The translations under genes and the position numbers were made by a program. From Bdellovibrio sp. (GTDB lineage Bacteria > Bdellovibrionota > Bdellovibrionia > Bdellovibrionales > Bdellovibrionaceae): 64,000 nt of DNA. Positions 7,829 to 16,369 of this stretch are shown in pieces; the stretch's first letter is position 1, and every line of letters starts with the position of its first letter. Below the pieces are notes generated by a model, which was not told the origin of the DNA, made no database searches, and saw only the letters and a program-made list of their open reading frames with translations. The stretch spans positions 1-64,000 of the forward strand of contig JANYDD010000085.1 of NCBI GenBank assembly GCA_025359945.1, in the 5' to 3' direction.

Positions 7829-9205
7829 TCAGGGCTTGTCGCGGGATACTTGCAAAAGATTCTGAGTTCTTTCTTGGCATTTTTTAATGGCTTTTTCCAT
7901 TTCTTGAAGATCTTCAAAGATAGGGTCCTGGGGACCAAAATCCATTTTCAAAAGCTGGACGTAATTTAGAATTCCACCCAGGGGGTTATTCAGCTCGTGC
8001 GCGATACTACTGCCAATGGCGCCAAGCTCGGCCAGCTGTGATTTTTCCATAATTTTTTTCTCGATCTGTACCTTTTGAGAAACATCCTGGTAGTGATGAA
8101 CGAAACTTTTTTGTGAGGCCTTACTTTGAATTTGATGAGAAAAGACATCGAAAAATTCGGATTCATTTTGAATCCGAAAAATTTTTCCTTGCTGACAACC
8201 CACGCAGGGTTTGCCGCGATTGAAAAAAACCGCAAAACATTTTTTACCCGCTAAATCACGAGCACTTTTTTTTACTTTATTCTGAAAAGCCTGATTGCTT
8301 TGTAAAATATCAAAATCCTGATTGAGCAGGATCAAAGGATCTGAAACAGAATTAAAAGTAGTCTCCCATTGTTCCTTAATTTGTTCTGATTGTTTGATTT
8401 TATTCAGTCGATCCACCGAAAGTGAGATCACTTCAGAAACTCGATTTAAAAAATCAATATCACTTCTTTGAAATGGCTGATCTGTTTTGCGAAAGAAAAA
8501 AACCTGACCAAAAATATCTTTTTCTTGGGCACGGGTCAGCGGAGTTCTACAGAAAGAAAGCACTGTTTTATTTTTGATTTGCTCGTAAAAGACAGTGTCC
8601 TGAGGGTAAAAAAGAATCCGCAAATGATCTATCTGAAGGGCCTGCGTTAAAACCTGGCACAATTCGGCTTCCATCTGCGAAAGTTGAACCGCACGTTGGG
8701 ACACGATCAGGGCTTGCTTCAAAGCTTCCCATTTTTTTTGCGCCAAATGAGTTCGTTGCTTGGCTTCGATTAAAAATTTTTGTCTTTTCTCGACCCGGTC
8801 TTCTAAATCTAAATACAATTTTTCCAATTGTATTTTTTGGCTTTGAACTAACTTTTCCAATTCGATTCTTTGCCTTTGATTTTGCACCTCGTTTAATGCC
8901 CACAAAAGATGTCCCGTTTTTAAATCCTGCTTTTGCAACACAAGTGAAGGAGCATACCTAGCAATCTGCTGATATGAAACCTGGTGATCCCCCACCAACA
9001 AAATAAAAACTAGCCTAGGATTTGTCGCACGCAAGCTTTGAAAAGTGGATTCAAACTGACTGTCTGAAAAAGTTGAATTGTCGGCGACTAAAACTTGGAT
9101 TTCGGGGGCCTTGGCTTCCAGAATTTTCAAGTCTTGAATCTGGTCGAAAGTAATCTCGAATTCGGGATCTGGTTCGACGCGAAAAAAAACACCCTGAGAA
9201 ATCAA
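7829..9205 (-). CDS. histidine-kinase-like protein ending after the HisKA domain (no ATPase)
   Basis: Visible parts: a receiver-like fold without clear active-site residues (1-110), a coiled coil (110-160), a GAF-like region (175-265), a PAS domain (about 280-375, with a CVGC pair at 334-337) and a HisKA helix pair with His403 in SSIAHELNNPLGG. The protein stops 55 residues after the His. No HATPase N, G1 or G2 box exists here or in the 121-base gap after it. It may be a phosphotransfer/dimerisation protein served by another kinase, or a truncated relic. The start is poor: TTG 9205 leaves the first receiver strand outside, and a CTG at 9232 would overlap the upstream stop. Confidence 0.75.
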   Translation of the reverse strand: MISQGVFFRVEPDPEFEITFDQIQDLKILEAKAPEIQVLVADNSTFSDSQFESTFQSLRATNPRLVFILLVGDHQVSYQQIARYAPSLVLQKQDLKTGHLLWALNEVQNQRQRIELEKLVQSQKIQLEKLYLDLEDRVEKRQKFLIEAKQRTHLAQKKWEALKQALIVSQRAVQLSQMEAELCQVLTQALQIDHLRILFYPQDTVFYEQIKNKTVLSFCRTPLTRAQEKDIFGQVFFFRKTDQPFQRSDIDFLNRVSEVISLSVDRLNKIKQSEQIKEQWETTFNSVSDPLILLNQDFDILQSNQAFQNKVKKSARDLAGKKCFAVFFNRGKPCVGCQQGKIFRIQNESEFFDVFSHQIQSKASQKSFVHHYQDVSQKVQIEKKIMEKSQLAELGAIGSSIAHELNNPLGGILNYVQLLKMDFGPQDPIFEDLQEMEKAIKKCQERTQNLLQVSRDKP

Positions 9206-9228
9206 TTGCGCCGGTGATTTGGACGAAA

Positions 9229-9912
9229 TCAGAACAAACTCACTTTGAGATCAAGAATTTTTTGCAGACCGGGTTTAAAAATGGGCCAGACTGTTTCTAA
9301 ATCACTGTCCCTTTGGGCCTCGATACATATCACCGAAGTTTGATGGACCAACCAGCCATACTGACCCAAGGATCCAGGTGTTGGGTAACCAATGTCCTCT
9401 TTTGCCTGGTATGGAGTTTCTTCGGCCAAGATTTGCGCTGCCGTTTTGCCGGGATGACCCGTGTAAACAACGCAAGGGTCGTAGGAGTGAAAATGAACAA
9501 TCAAACTGGGTTTGCTATCAGCGATCAACTTCGTTAGCGATTGCACTTCGGGCTCGCTGCCGGGACTTGGCCCGGGAAAATAGCGTTGCTTTTTGAATTC
9601 AGCCGTCCAATCCGGAGTCGGAAAATTTCGATTAAGATCAATGCCTCGATCGTTTGTTCTTTCGTTTCTTAAAAATCCGTCAACGTTGAGACACGGAATC
9701 AAAATCCATGGTCTTCGCGGCCCCTGGTCGCGGGTGGATTTTAAAAATTCCAAAAACTGTTCAGCCAACACCACGCCTTCAGGTTCATCACCGTGCACGC
9801 CTCCAACAAAAAGAAGCGGACGCTCTGCGGTGTTACTCGCTTTCAATTCCGAGGCATAAAGTTCTATAGGTCTGCCCTTGCGGGTCGTCCCCCAATTGGG
9901 TTGAAAGTTCAT
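9229..9912 (-). CDS. M14-family zinc carboxypeptidase (MpaA-like murein peptide amidase)
   Basis: The M14 fold is recognised from the zinc ligands in GVHGDEPEG (HxxE), the substrate-binding PCLNVDG..R..NDRGIDLNRNFP, and the third ligand in VHFHSYDP. A C-terminal Glu in VICIEAQRD fits the catalytic Glu. Short length (about 227 residues) and closeness to GlmU/GlmS/AmpG suggest a cytoplasmic MpaA-type enzyme that trims recycled peptidoglycan peptides. The frame is open to a TTG at 9960, which would add a hydrophobic but uncharged leader. I favour the ATG at 9912, though neither start has a good Shine-Dalgarno site. Confidence 0.78.
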   Translation of the reverse strand: MNFQPNWGTTRKGRPIELYASELKASNTAERPLLFVGGVHGDEPEGVVLAEQFLEFLKSTRDQGPRRPWILIPCLNVDGFLRNERTNDRGIDLNRNFPTPDWTAEFKKQRYFPGPSPGSEPEVQSLTKLIADSKPSLIVHFHSYDPCVVYTGHPGKTAAQILAEETPYQAKEDIGYPTPGSLGQYGWLVHQTSVICIEAQRDSDLETVWPIFKPGLQKILDLKVSLF

Positions 9913-9969
9913 CTGAAGATCATGGACAAAAATTAACGCTAACACAAATAAAAAAGGCAAAAGAAAATA

Positions 9970-11358
9970 GTGAAACCCCTTTCAGTAATTATTTTAGCAG
10001 CAGGAAAAGGAACTAGGATGGGTTCCCCATTGCCCAAAGTTTTGCATCCTGTCGCTGGCAAACCCATGTTGGCCCGATTGATCGAAGCCTGTCGAGAAGC
10101 TCAACTAAAAGATATTCGCGTGGTTCTTGGTCACGGCGCACATTTGGTACAAAACCTAACTGATCATTTTGGCGTGCGCCATTTTATGCAGGATCAACCC
10201 TTGGGAACCGGTGATGCCGTCAAAAGTGCGCAGCTGGATTCGATTCAAAATGATGTCTTAATTCTTAACGGCGATCACCCCCTGGTGACCTCGGCGGATA
10301 TTCTTTCATTGATCACGCAATTTCAAGACTCAGAAAATGACATGGTTGTTGTTTCCACAAAATTAAAAGACCCCAAAGATTTTGGCCGCATCGTTCGTAG
10401 CCAGGGAAAACTTCGTGCTATCGTCGAGGCCAAAGAAGCCGCACATGAAACTTTGAAAATTAACGAAGTTAATACCGGCATCTACATGGCCCGAATAGAT
10501 TTTTTAAAGGAAAATCTTCCCAAATTGTCGTCAAGAAATTCTAAAAATGAATTTTACCTCACCGATTTAGTTTCTATCGGAATAGAAAATGGCGATTCCG
10601 TCGGATGCATCGAAGCCGCGGCTCACGTTGGATTTGGCGTCAACACTCAAGCAGAACTTGCCAAAGCTTCTCGTATTGTCTTTCGGCGGAAAATTAAAAA
10701 ACTGATGGAGCAAGGTGTTTTAATTTTGGACCCTAAAAATACTTATATCGAAGACAACGTCTCGATCGGCGCGGGCAGCGTGATTTACCCTTCGGTTTTT
10801 TTGCGGGGGACGACGCGTATTGGAACTCTGACTGCGATCGAGCCTTTTTGTTATTTGATTGATTGTGAAATTGCAGACCAAGTTTTGATTCGCGCCAATT
10901 CTTATCTTGAGAAATGTTCGGTAAAGGCTAGGGCTCAAATCGGTCCCTTCACAAGACTAAGACCCGAAACTCAGATCGGCGAAGAAGCCCATGTGGGTAA
11001 TTTTGTGGAAATGAAGAAAGTGAAATTTGGGAAAAAATCTAAAGCAGGTCATCTGTCTTATTTGGGCGACGCCGAGATCGGCGAAGAAACCAATATCGGC
11101 TGCGGAACGATCACGTGCAATTACGCCCCCGATAAAAATAAATATAAAACTAAAATTGGGGACCGCGTTTTCGTCGGTAGTGATTCGCAACTGATTGCAC
11201 CCATAGAAATTGGCAATGATGTGGTTGTGGCTTCTGGATCAACGCTGACTAAATCAGTTCCTGATGGTGCCTTGGCAATTGCCAGGAGCGTGCAAACCAA
11301 TAAAGAAAATTACGCAAAAAAATTTAAAAAACCCTCGCTGAGCGACGGTGGCGAGTAA
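9970..11358 (+). CDS. glmU: bifunctional UDP-GlcNAc synthesis enzyme GlmU
   Basis: The N-terminal uridylyltransferase domain (1-230) has ILAAGKGTRM, LGHGAH and LNGDHPL. The C-terminal left-handed beta-helix (about 250-455) has hexapeptide repeats and the acetyltransferase His region (VEMKKVKFG, GHLSYLGDAEIG, NIGCGTITCNYD-like). It converts glucosamine-1-phosphate to UDP-GlcNAc for peptidoglycan and LPS. The length of 462 is typical. The start is GTG, giving MKPLSVIILAAG. It is followed 4 bases later by glmS, the first enzyme of the same pathway, so the two form an operon. Confidence 0.97.
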   Translation: MKPLSVIILAAGKGTRMGSPLPKVLHPVAGKPMLARLIEACREAQLKDIRVVLGHGAHLVQNLTDHFGVRHFMQDQPLGTGDAVKSAQLDSIQNDVLILNGDHPLVTSADILSLITQFQDSENDMVVVSTKLKDPKDFGRIVRSQGKLRAIVEAKEAAHETLKINEVNTGIYMARIDFLKENLPKLSSRNSKNEFYLTDLVSIGIENGDSVGCIEAAAHVGFGVNTQAELAKASRIVFRRKIKKLMEQGVLILDPKNTYIEDNVSIGAGSVIYPSVFLRGTTRIGTLTAIEPFCYLIDCEIADQVLIRANSYLEKCSVKARAQIGPFTRLRPETQIGEEAHVGNFVEMKKVKFGKKSKAGHLSYLGDAEIGEETNIGCGTITCNYAPDKNKYKTKIGDRVFVGSDSQLIAPIEIGNDVVVASGSTLTKSVPDGALAIARSVQTNKENYAKKFKKPSLSDGGE

Positions 11359-11362
11359 TTTT

Positions 11363-13165
11363 ATGTGTGGTATCGTTGGCTATTTAGGACCTCAAAATCC
11401 CAAAGATATTATTCTTCAAGGATTAAAAAAACTTGAGTACCGCGGCTACGATAGCGCCGGAGTGGCCATTTTAGATCACGGCATTTTTAAGCGCGTCCGT
11501 GCCGAAGGAAAGCTCGTTAACCTTGAAAAAAAACTTGTTGATGAAAAATTCGAAGGTCATTTAGGAATTGGCCACACCCGATGGGCCACACATGGCGTGC
11601 CTTCCGAAAGAAATGCGCATCCTCATCAAGTCGATGGCATTAGCCTTGTTCATAACGGCATTATCGAAAACTATCTTGAAATCAGAGAAGACCTTTTAAA
11701 AATGGGCGCCCTGCTGACCAGCGAAACGGATTCGGAATTGGTGGCTCATTTAGTGGCTCTTGAAATTAAAAAAACCAAAGATTTATTTTTGGCCGTGAAG
11801 TCTATTTTATTGCGATTGCGCGGAGCTTTTTCAATTGTTGTGATTTGGGATCAAAAACCAAAGGAAATGATTGCGTTTAAAGATGGCCCACCGCTGATCG
11901 TCGGACTGGGGCCAGAGGAAACTTTTATCGTCAGCGACGTCCAGGCAGCCATTGCCCACACTTCTGAATTTGTCTATTTAGAGGATCGCGAAGTCGTATG
12001 GATCCAAAATAAAGAAGTGAGGTTTTTTGATGATCAGGGGAATGAAGTCAAAAAAGCGCCGGTTCACGTCGCCTGGTCTGAAGACCAAATGGATAAGATG
12101 GGTTTTCCCCACTACATGCTGAAAGAAATCTACGAGCAGCCTCGCGCCATTGCTCATGCCATCAAAGAAACATTTCAAATCCCCGCGGATTTTGAGTCTC
12201 AGTTTGATCAAGTCCAAAAAATTACAATCGTCGCCTGCGGAACCAGTTATTACGCGGCTTTGATGGGAAAATATTATTTCGAAAAATTAGCGCGCATTCC
12301 TTGCGAAGTCGATGTTGCTAGTGAATTCAGATATCGCAATCCGCTGATTAAAAAAAATGATTTGGTCATTGCGATTTCTCAAAGTGGCGAAACGGCGGAT
12401 ACACTTTCGGCGGCAAGGTTAGGAAAATCCAAAGGTGCCCTGCTGCTTTCAATTTGTAACGTGAAAAATTCTTCATTGGATCGAGAATCCCATATTCAGA
12501 TGTATATGAATTCCGGAATCGAAGTGGGAGTAGCCAGCACCAAAGCCTTTACTTGCAGTTTAGCTTTGCTAAATGTCTTGGCACTAAGGCTTGGCCTGTA
12601 CCGCAATCAAATTCAAAAACCTGAATTCAAAGAGCAAGAAGAAGCTTTGAAAGCCCTGCCCAGTCAGGTCGAAGCCATCTTGTCTTACGATAAGTATTTT
12701 CTCGAGGCCTCGGATGCGTTCAAAGAGTTCAAAGGTTTTTTGTACATGGGTCGAGGGGTTTCGTATCCCATCGCTATGGAAGGCGCCTTAAAGATGAAAG
12801 AGCTTGCGTATCTTCACGCCGAGGGCTACCCCGCGGGCGAAATGAAGCACGGACCGCTTGCATTGGTCGACGCCAATATAGCGGTGGTGATGATTCTTCC
12901 TTTGGATGAACATTTTGAAAAATCGCTCAGTAATCTTGAAGAAGCCAAAGCTCGCGGCGGTAAAATAATTTCTCTAAGTACTGGTCACCAACCAAAGCTT
13001 AAAAAAATCAGCGATAGATATCTAAGTCTTCCCAAAGCCCATTGGTCGACAAACCCAATTCTATCGGTCATCCCTTTGCAACTGATGGCGTACCACTTGG
13101 CAGATTCTTTAGGCCATGATGTAGATCAACCCAGAAATTTAGCTAAATCAGTGACTGTCGAATAG
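11363..13165 (+). CDS. glmS: glutamine-fructose-6-phosphate aminotransferase GlmS
   Basis: The start is the ATG at 11363, giving Met-Cys-Gly-Ile-Val, where Cys2 becomes the N-terminal nucleophile of the glutaminase domain; an ATG 15 bases upstream would bury it. The glutaminase domain (1-240) has GHTRWATHG. Two SIS isomerase domains follow (280-600) with GTSYYA, SQSGETADT and the C-terminal NLAKSVTVE. It makes glucosamine-6-phosphate from fructose-6-phosphate and glutamine. There is no room for a glmS ribozyme leader, since glmU ends 4 bases upstream. The 3' end overlaps the convergent kinase gene by 23 bp. Confidence 0.97.
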   Translation: MCGIVGYLGPQNPKDIILQGLKKLEYRGYDSAGVAILDHGIFKRVRAEGKLVNLEKKLVDEKFEGHLGIGHTRWATHGVPSERNAHPHQVDGISLVHNGIIENYLEIREDLLKMGALLTSETDSELVAHLVALEIKKTKDLFLAVKSILLRLRGAFSIVVIWDQKPKEMIAFKDGPPLIVGLGPEETFIVSDVQAAIAHTSEFVYLEDREVVWIQNKEVRFFDDQGNEVKKAPVHVAWSEDQMDKMGFPHYMLKEIYEQPRAIAHAIKETFQIPADFESQFDQVQKITIVACGTSYYAALMGKYYFEKLARIPCEVDVASEFRYRNPLIKKNDLVIAISQSGETADTLSAARLGKSKGALLLSICNVKNSSLDRESHIQMYMNSGIEVGVASTKAFTCSLALLNVLALRLGLYRNQIQKPEFKEQEEALKALPSQVEAILSYDKYFLEASDAFKEFKGFLYMGRGVSYPIAMEGALKMKELAYLHAEGYPAGEMKHGPLALVDANIAVVMILPLDEHFEKSLSNLEEAKARGGKIISLSTGHQPKLKKISDRYLSLPKAHWSTNPILSVIPLQLMAYHLADSLGHDVDQPRNLAKSVTVE

Positions 13166-14339
13166 GAAGCTTCAAGGAAAACCGGTTGTAGGGTTGATCC
13201 GATTCGTAGGCAAGTTGCCCACCGTGTTTAGCGGCGATCTCTTGAGAAATACTTAAACCCAAACCCGTGCCTCGATCTGCCGGCTTTGTGGTGAAAAACG
13301 GCTTCATCATTTCACTTGCTACTATGGGATCAATCTTTTCGCCCGAATCCGTCACATACAAAATGACCCAATCAGAATCTTTCCGAAAGCTTAAGCGAAT
13401 CCAGCGATGAGGTTTGGTCTCGATGGCATCAAACGAATTTTGCAATAGATTCAGTAAAATCTGGCTTAATTGCACCGGCTGACAACTGATTTGAACCTGT
13501 GGGATTTCCTCGACCTGAAATAAAATTTGATGAGCCCTGAATTTTTCATTGGTGATATTAACGACGTCGTCACAAATTGATTTTAAACTGACGTTCACCA
13601 AGGGATCGCTTTCTCCGTTTCGTGATAAACTTCGAAGACCCTTGGTGATTCGAGCAATTCGATCCGTCGTAGATTCCATTTTTGAGATACATTCCAATAG
13701 ATTTTCTTTATTTGGCTGGTCTTTCTCTACCAGCTTTCTCATTTGGTCCAGGCGACCCAAAATAATCGTCAACGGGTTATTGATTTCATGAGCCACCTGG
13801 CCGGACAGTTGACCCAGTGTCACCATTTTAGCATTGTAAACGGTGCGGGCCCTTTCCATTTCTAACATTTCGCAGGCTAATTTAACCTCGGTGATATCTT
13901 CGACAACGCCAATAATCTCGATGGGCACACCGTTGTTGTCTCGGCGAAACACTTGGCTGCGATCAACTAACCAAGCAACTTGGCCGTTTTTTTTTATTGC
14001 TCGAAATTCTAAAACATGAATTTTTTCATCGGGTGCAAAAGTGTAGCTTTGGATGACATCTAAAATCTTGCTCAGGTCATGGGGATGAATGGTTTGGATA
14101 AAAATAGAAGACCCCATGGCCTGGATCTCTTCGTTGGTGTAACCCAGAACATCGAAAACCCGGCGATTAAAAAAAATATTTTCGTTTTCACGAATGTTAA
14201 ATACGTAAATCAAGTTTGGAAGTGCCGACGCAATTTTGCGGTAGAATTCTGGATCTTCGATCTGGCTTTGCTGCCGGTAGCGAGTTTTTTGAAGTTGTTT
14301 GGCCACCCAATCTGAAATTAAATTTTGGCTGCTGTCCAA
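13143..14339 (-). CDS. PAS-domain sensor histidine kinase
   Basis: A PAS/PAC module (30-160; FYRKIASALPNLIYVF to GVVEDITEVK) is followed by HisKA (His184 in GQVAHEINNPL) and a HATPase domain with an N box (LLNLLQNSFDAIE) and G boxes (VTDSGE, GTGLGLSIS). No transmembrane segments are visible, so it is a cytoplasmic kinase. The start is TTG with GGAGGA 5 bases upstream. It is divergent from a pseudo-receiver/PilZ gene across a 98-bp gap, making that protein a candidate partner, and it converges with glmS. It is also a candidate phosphate donor for the ATPase-less protein at 7.8-9.2 kb. Confidence 0.92.
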   Translation of the reverse strand: MDSSQNLISDWVAKQLQKTRYRQQSQIEDPEFYRKIASALPNLIYVFNIRENENIFFNRRVFDVLGYTNEEIQAMGSSIFIQTIHPHDLSKILDVIQSYTFAPDEKIHVLEFRAIKKNGQVAWLVDRSQVFRRDNNGVPIEIIGVVEDITEVKLACEMLEMERARTVYNAKMVTLGQLSGQVAHEINNPLTIILGRLDQMRKLVEKDQPNKENLLECISKMESTTDRIARITKGLRSLSRNGESDPLVNVSLKSICDDVVNITNEKFRAHQILFQVEEIPQVQISCQPVQLSQILLNLLQNSFDAIETKPHRWIRLSFRKDSDWVILYVTDSGEKIDPIVASEMMKPFFTTKPADRGTGLGLSISQEIAAKHGGQLAYESDQPYNRFSLKLPIRQSLI

Positions 14340-14401
14340 ACGGTCCTCCAGTCGAAAGTCCAGTCAGACTGCTAGCTTTCCCGTGGAAAATTGTCAAATA
14401 G

Positions 14402-14431
14402 TTGAAATTACTTTGAAAAAAATCTGATACT
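14402..14431 (+). promoter_or_regulatory. candidate promoter giving a leaderless transcript
   Basis: TTGAAA (14402-14407), an 18-base spacer and GATACT (14426-14431) resemble a sigma-70 promoter. The expected start site falls at or next to the ATG at 14438, and that gene has no Shine-Dalgarno sequence, so the message could be leaderless. The -10 match is only 4 of 6. Confidence 0.3.
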
Positions 14432-14437
14432 GTTTGT

Positions 14438-16369
14438 ATGCGGTTTGTTCTGATTCTCGAGGACGAGGAAAAATTTAAAAAAGAAGTTTGCGAAGCTTTG
14501 ATGGACATCGACCCCAAACTTCAGATCAGGGTGTTTACGTCTGCCCGAGAATTTGCTGCGTGGATTAAACTGGTCATGGAAAAAGGGCCCGAAAGCCTAA
14601 AATCCGCCGGTCAAACCCCTGAGGGGATCACCCAACAAGTTTTAAACGAAGAAGAACATGTGGTTTCATTGATCATTTCTAAAGTAGAGTTCTTTGGAAA
14701 AGAGCAAATGAGTCTTTTGAAAAAAACTCAGAAACTTTTTCTAGAGCGCAAACTTTCAAAACCCGAAGACCCTTGTTCTTTTGTCCTGACCAAATTCGAA
14801 GAAGCCGTCGAAAATATTAAAAGCCTTAAAGAACCCATTCTCAGCAACGTGATTTATAAACCCTTCGATCGCTTAATCCTAAAACAGCATTTGACGTCGG
14901 CGGTCGATGGGCGCCACAAACCTTCTAAGTTTTTTATCGCCAATCAAAAGACAACCTCCGTGATAGAAATGGTCAAAGAAGTCCCCATGCTGTCGCTTTC
15001 TGAAGTGGGATTTACCACCCAGTCCGATCGTGCCATCACTTTGGGAACGGTCGCGAAATACTACGGCCCAGATTTTATCGCCGGCCAACTGGCCTCGGTA
15101 GTTGCAAAGGTCATCAAATGCGATGTTGATCCCAGCGATAGCAAAAAAATGATCGTTGGAATGCAATTCTTCGCGCTTGATTCCGAACAATTCAAAAACA
15201 TCAGAAGGATCGTTCACGACAAAGCCCACAAAGAAATCCCCTATCATTGGGTGGAAAGTAAGCCTCCTAAAAAACTAAATCTAGTGGTGATCGACGACGA
15301 GCCCGATATCGTTCAAGCTTTTTTAGAAAATAAATTTTCTGACTTTCAGTTGGTGGCCTATCCCACGTACACTGAATTTTTAGTCGACCTGGACCCAAAA
15401 TCATTTCAAGGCGAAGAAGCCGAAAAGCCCGAAAAAGCATTTTCACAAGCCGAAGTCGAGTTGGAAATGGATATTACCGGTGCGACCATCAATTCTATCA
15501 CCAAAGTCAAAGATGAAAAAATCACTGTCTTTGGTTTGGAAGAAAAAGACTTTGTGGGTAAAACAAATTGGATTTTCAATCATCTGGATAAAGACAATTT
15601 GAATGCTTGGAAAGCATGGATCAAAAAACAAGATTCCGCTTTAGTCTTAAAATTTAAAAATAAGCAGCATAATTTTTTTGTACGCACGCTTTCTTTTTTG
15701 AAAGAAGAAAAAAAAATCAAAGTGAAGTTTACAGAACTGAATGCGGCCGAGAAAATAAAATTTTTGCAAGATCACTCGAAACTGCCGCGGCAAATTGATT
15801 TGTTTATCATTCATCAAAAATATTTCGAAGGGGCCCCTACGGACCGGTGGCTGAAGGTCGAGGAAATTCTTGCGAAAAGAAATGAAATCACCACAAAAAT
15901 TCCGCTGTTGATATTGAGCGCTAAGAAGTTATCGGACGGAGAAAAACTTGAAATGGCGGGGTTCTCCTCGGATATTGCGTTCAAACCTTTGGATCGATTA
16001 GCGTTCAACCAAAAAGTTCACCTTTTGTGCCCCGAGCTTAAGTTAATTGATGCAATTGCTTTAAGAACAGTCCTTAGGCCTCAAACGATAAAATCCGCAA
16101 ATCCAGTAAAAATCGAAGAAATTTCCGAGGCTGGCTTAGTTATGGCTTACAACCGTGCCCTAGAAACTGGATCTTTCCGTCAGTTTGTTTTGTGGGCCCC
16201 GTTAGAGGCCTCGGCGCCGGAACTTGTAGCCAACTGTAATTTTGTTGAAGAGATCGAGAAAGAGAACTTTAAAATTCACTTCGTTTTTTTCGCGGTTACC
16301 GATCATTCCCTTAAAAGGGTCAGGCTTTGGATTATGGACAACTATATTCAGTCCAAGGAAAAAGGCTAG
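14438..16369 (+). CDS. pseudo-receiver / PilZ-like / split pseudo-receiver protein
   Basis: Residues 3-150 look like a receiver (VLILEDE; Lys141 in YKPFD), but the strand that should carry the phospho-acceptor reads LIISKVEF. Residues 185-265 resemble a PilZ c-di-GMP domain (LSLSEVGF, then GMQFFALDSEQ), although the N-terminal RxxxR signature is not clear. Residues 280-530 form a second receiver (VVIDDEPD; AFKPLD) with about 110 inserted residues and FIIHQ where the Asp is expected. Both receivers therefore appear unphosphorylatable. A short tail follows. It is probably a signalling adaptor linked to the divergent PAS kinase or to c-di-GMP. The domain calls beyond the receivers are tentative. 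Confidence 0.65.
   Translation: MRFVLILEDEEKFKKEVCEALMDIDPKLQIRVFTSAREFAAWIKLVMEKGPESLKSAGQTPEGITQQVLNEEEHVVSLIISKVEFFGKEQMSLLKKTQKLFLERKLSKPEDPCSFVLTKFEEAVENIKSLKEPILSNVIYKPFDRLILKQHLTSAVDGRHKPSKFFIANQKTTSVIEMVKEVPMLSLSEVGFTTQSDRAITLGTVAKYYGPDFIAGQLASVVAKVIKCDVDPSDSKKMIVGMQFFALDSEQFKNIRRIVHDKAHKEIPYHWVESKPPKKLNLVVIDDEPDIVQAFLENKFSDFQLVAYPTYTEFLVDLDPKSFQGEEAEKPEKAFSQAEVELEMDITGATINSITKVKDEKITVFGLEEKDFVGKTNWIFNHLDKDNLNAWKAWIKKQDSALVLKFKNKQHNFFVRTLSFLKEEKKIKVKFTELNAAEKIKFLQDHSKLPRQIDLFIIHQKYFEGAPTDRWLKVEEILAKRNEITTKIPLLILSAKKLSDGEKLEMAGFSSDIAFKPLDRLAFNQKVHLLCPELKLIDAIALRTVLRPQTIKSANPVKIEEISEAGLVMAYNRALETGSFRQFVLWAPLEASAPELVANCNFVEEIEKENFKIHFVFFAVTDHSLKRVRLWIMDNYIQSKEKG

Noticed and set aside
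11340-11365. possible glmS ribozyme or riboswitch
   Set aside because: Only 4 bases separate glmU from glmS, leaving no space for a ribozyme leader.
14879-15247. 122-codon minus-strand frame inside the pseudo-receiver gene
   Set aside because: Antisense shadow; no signal peptide, domain or ribosome-binding site.
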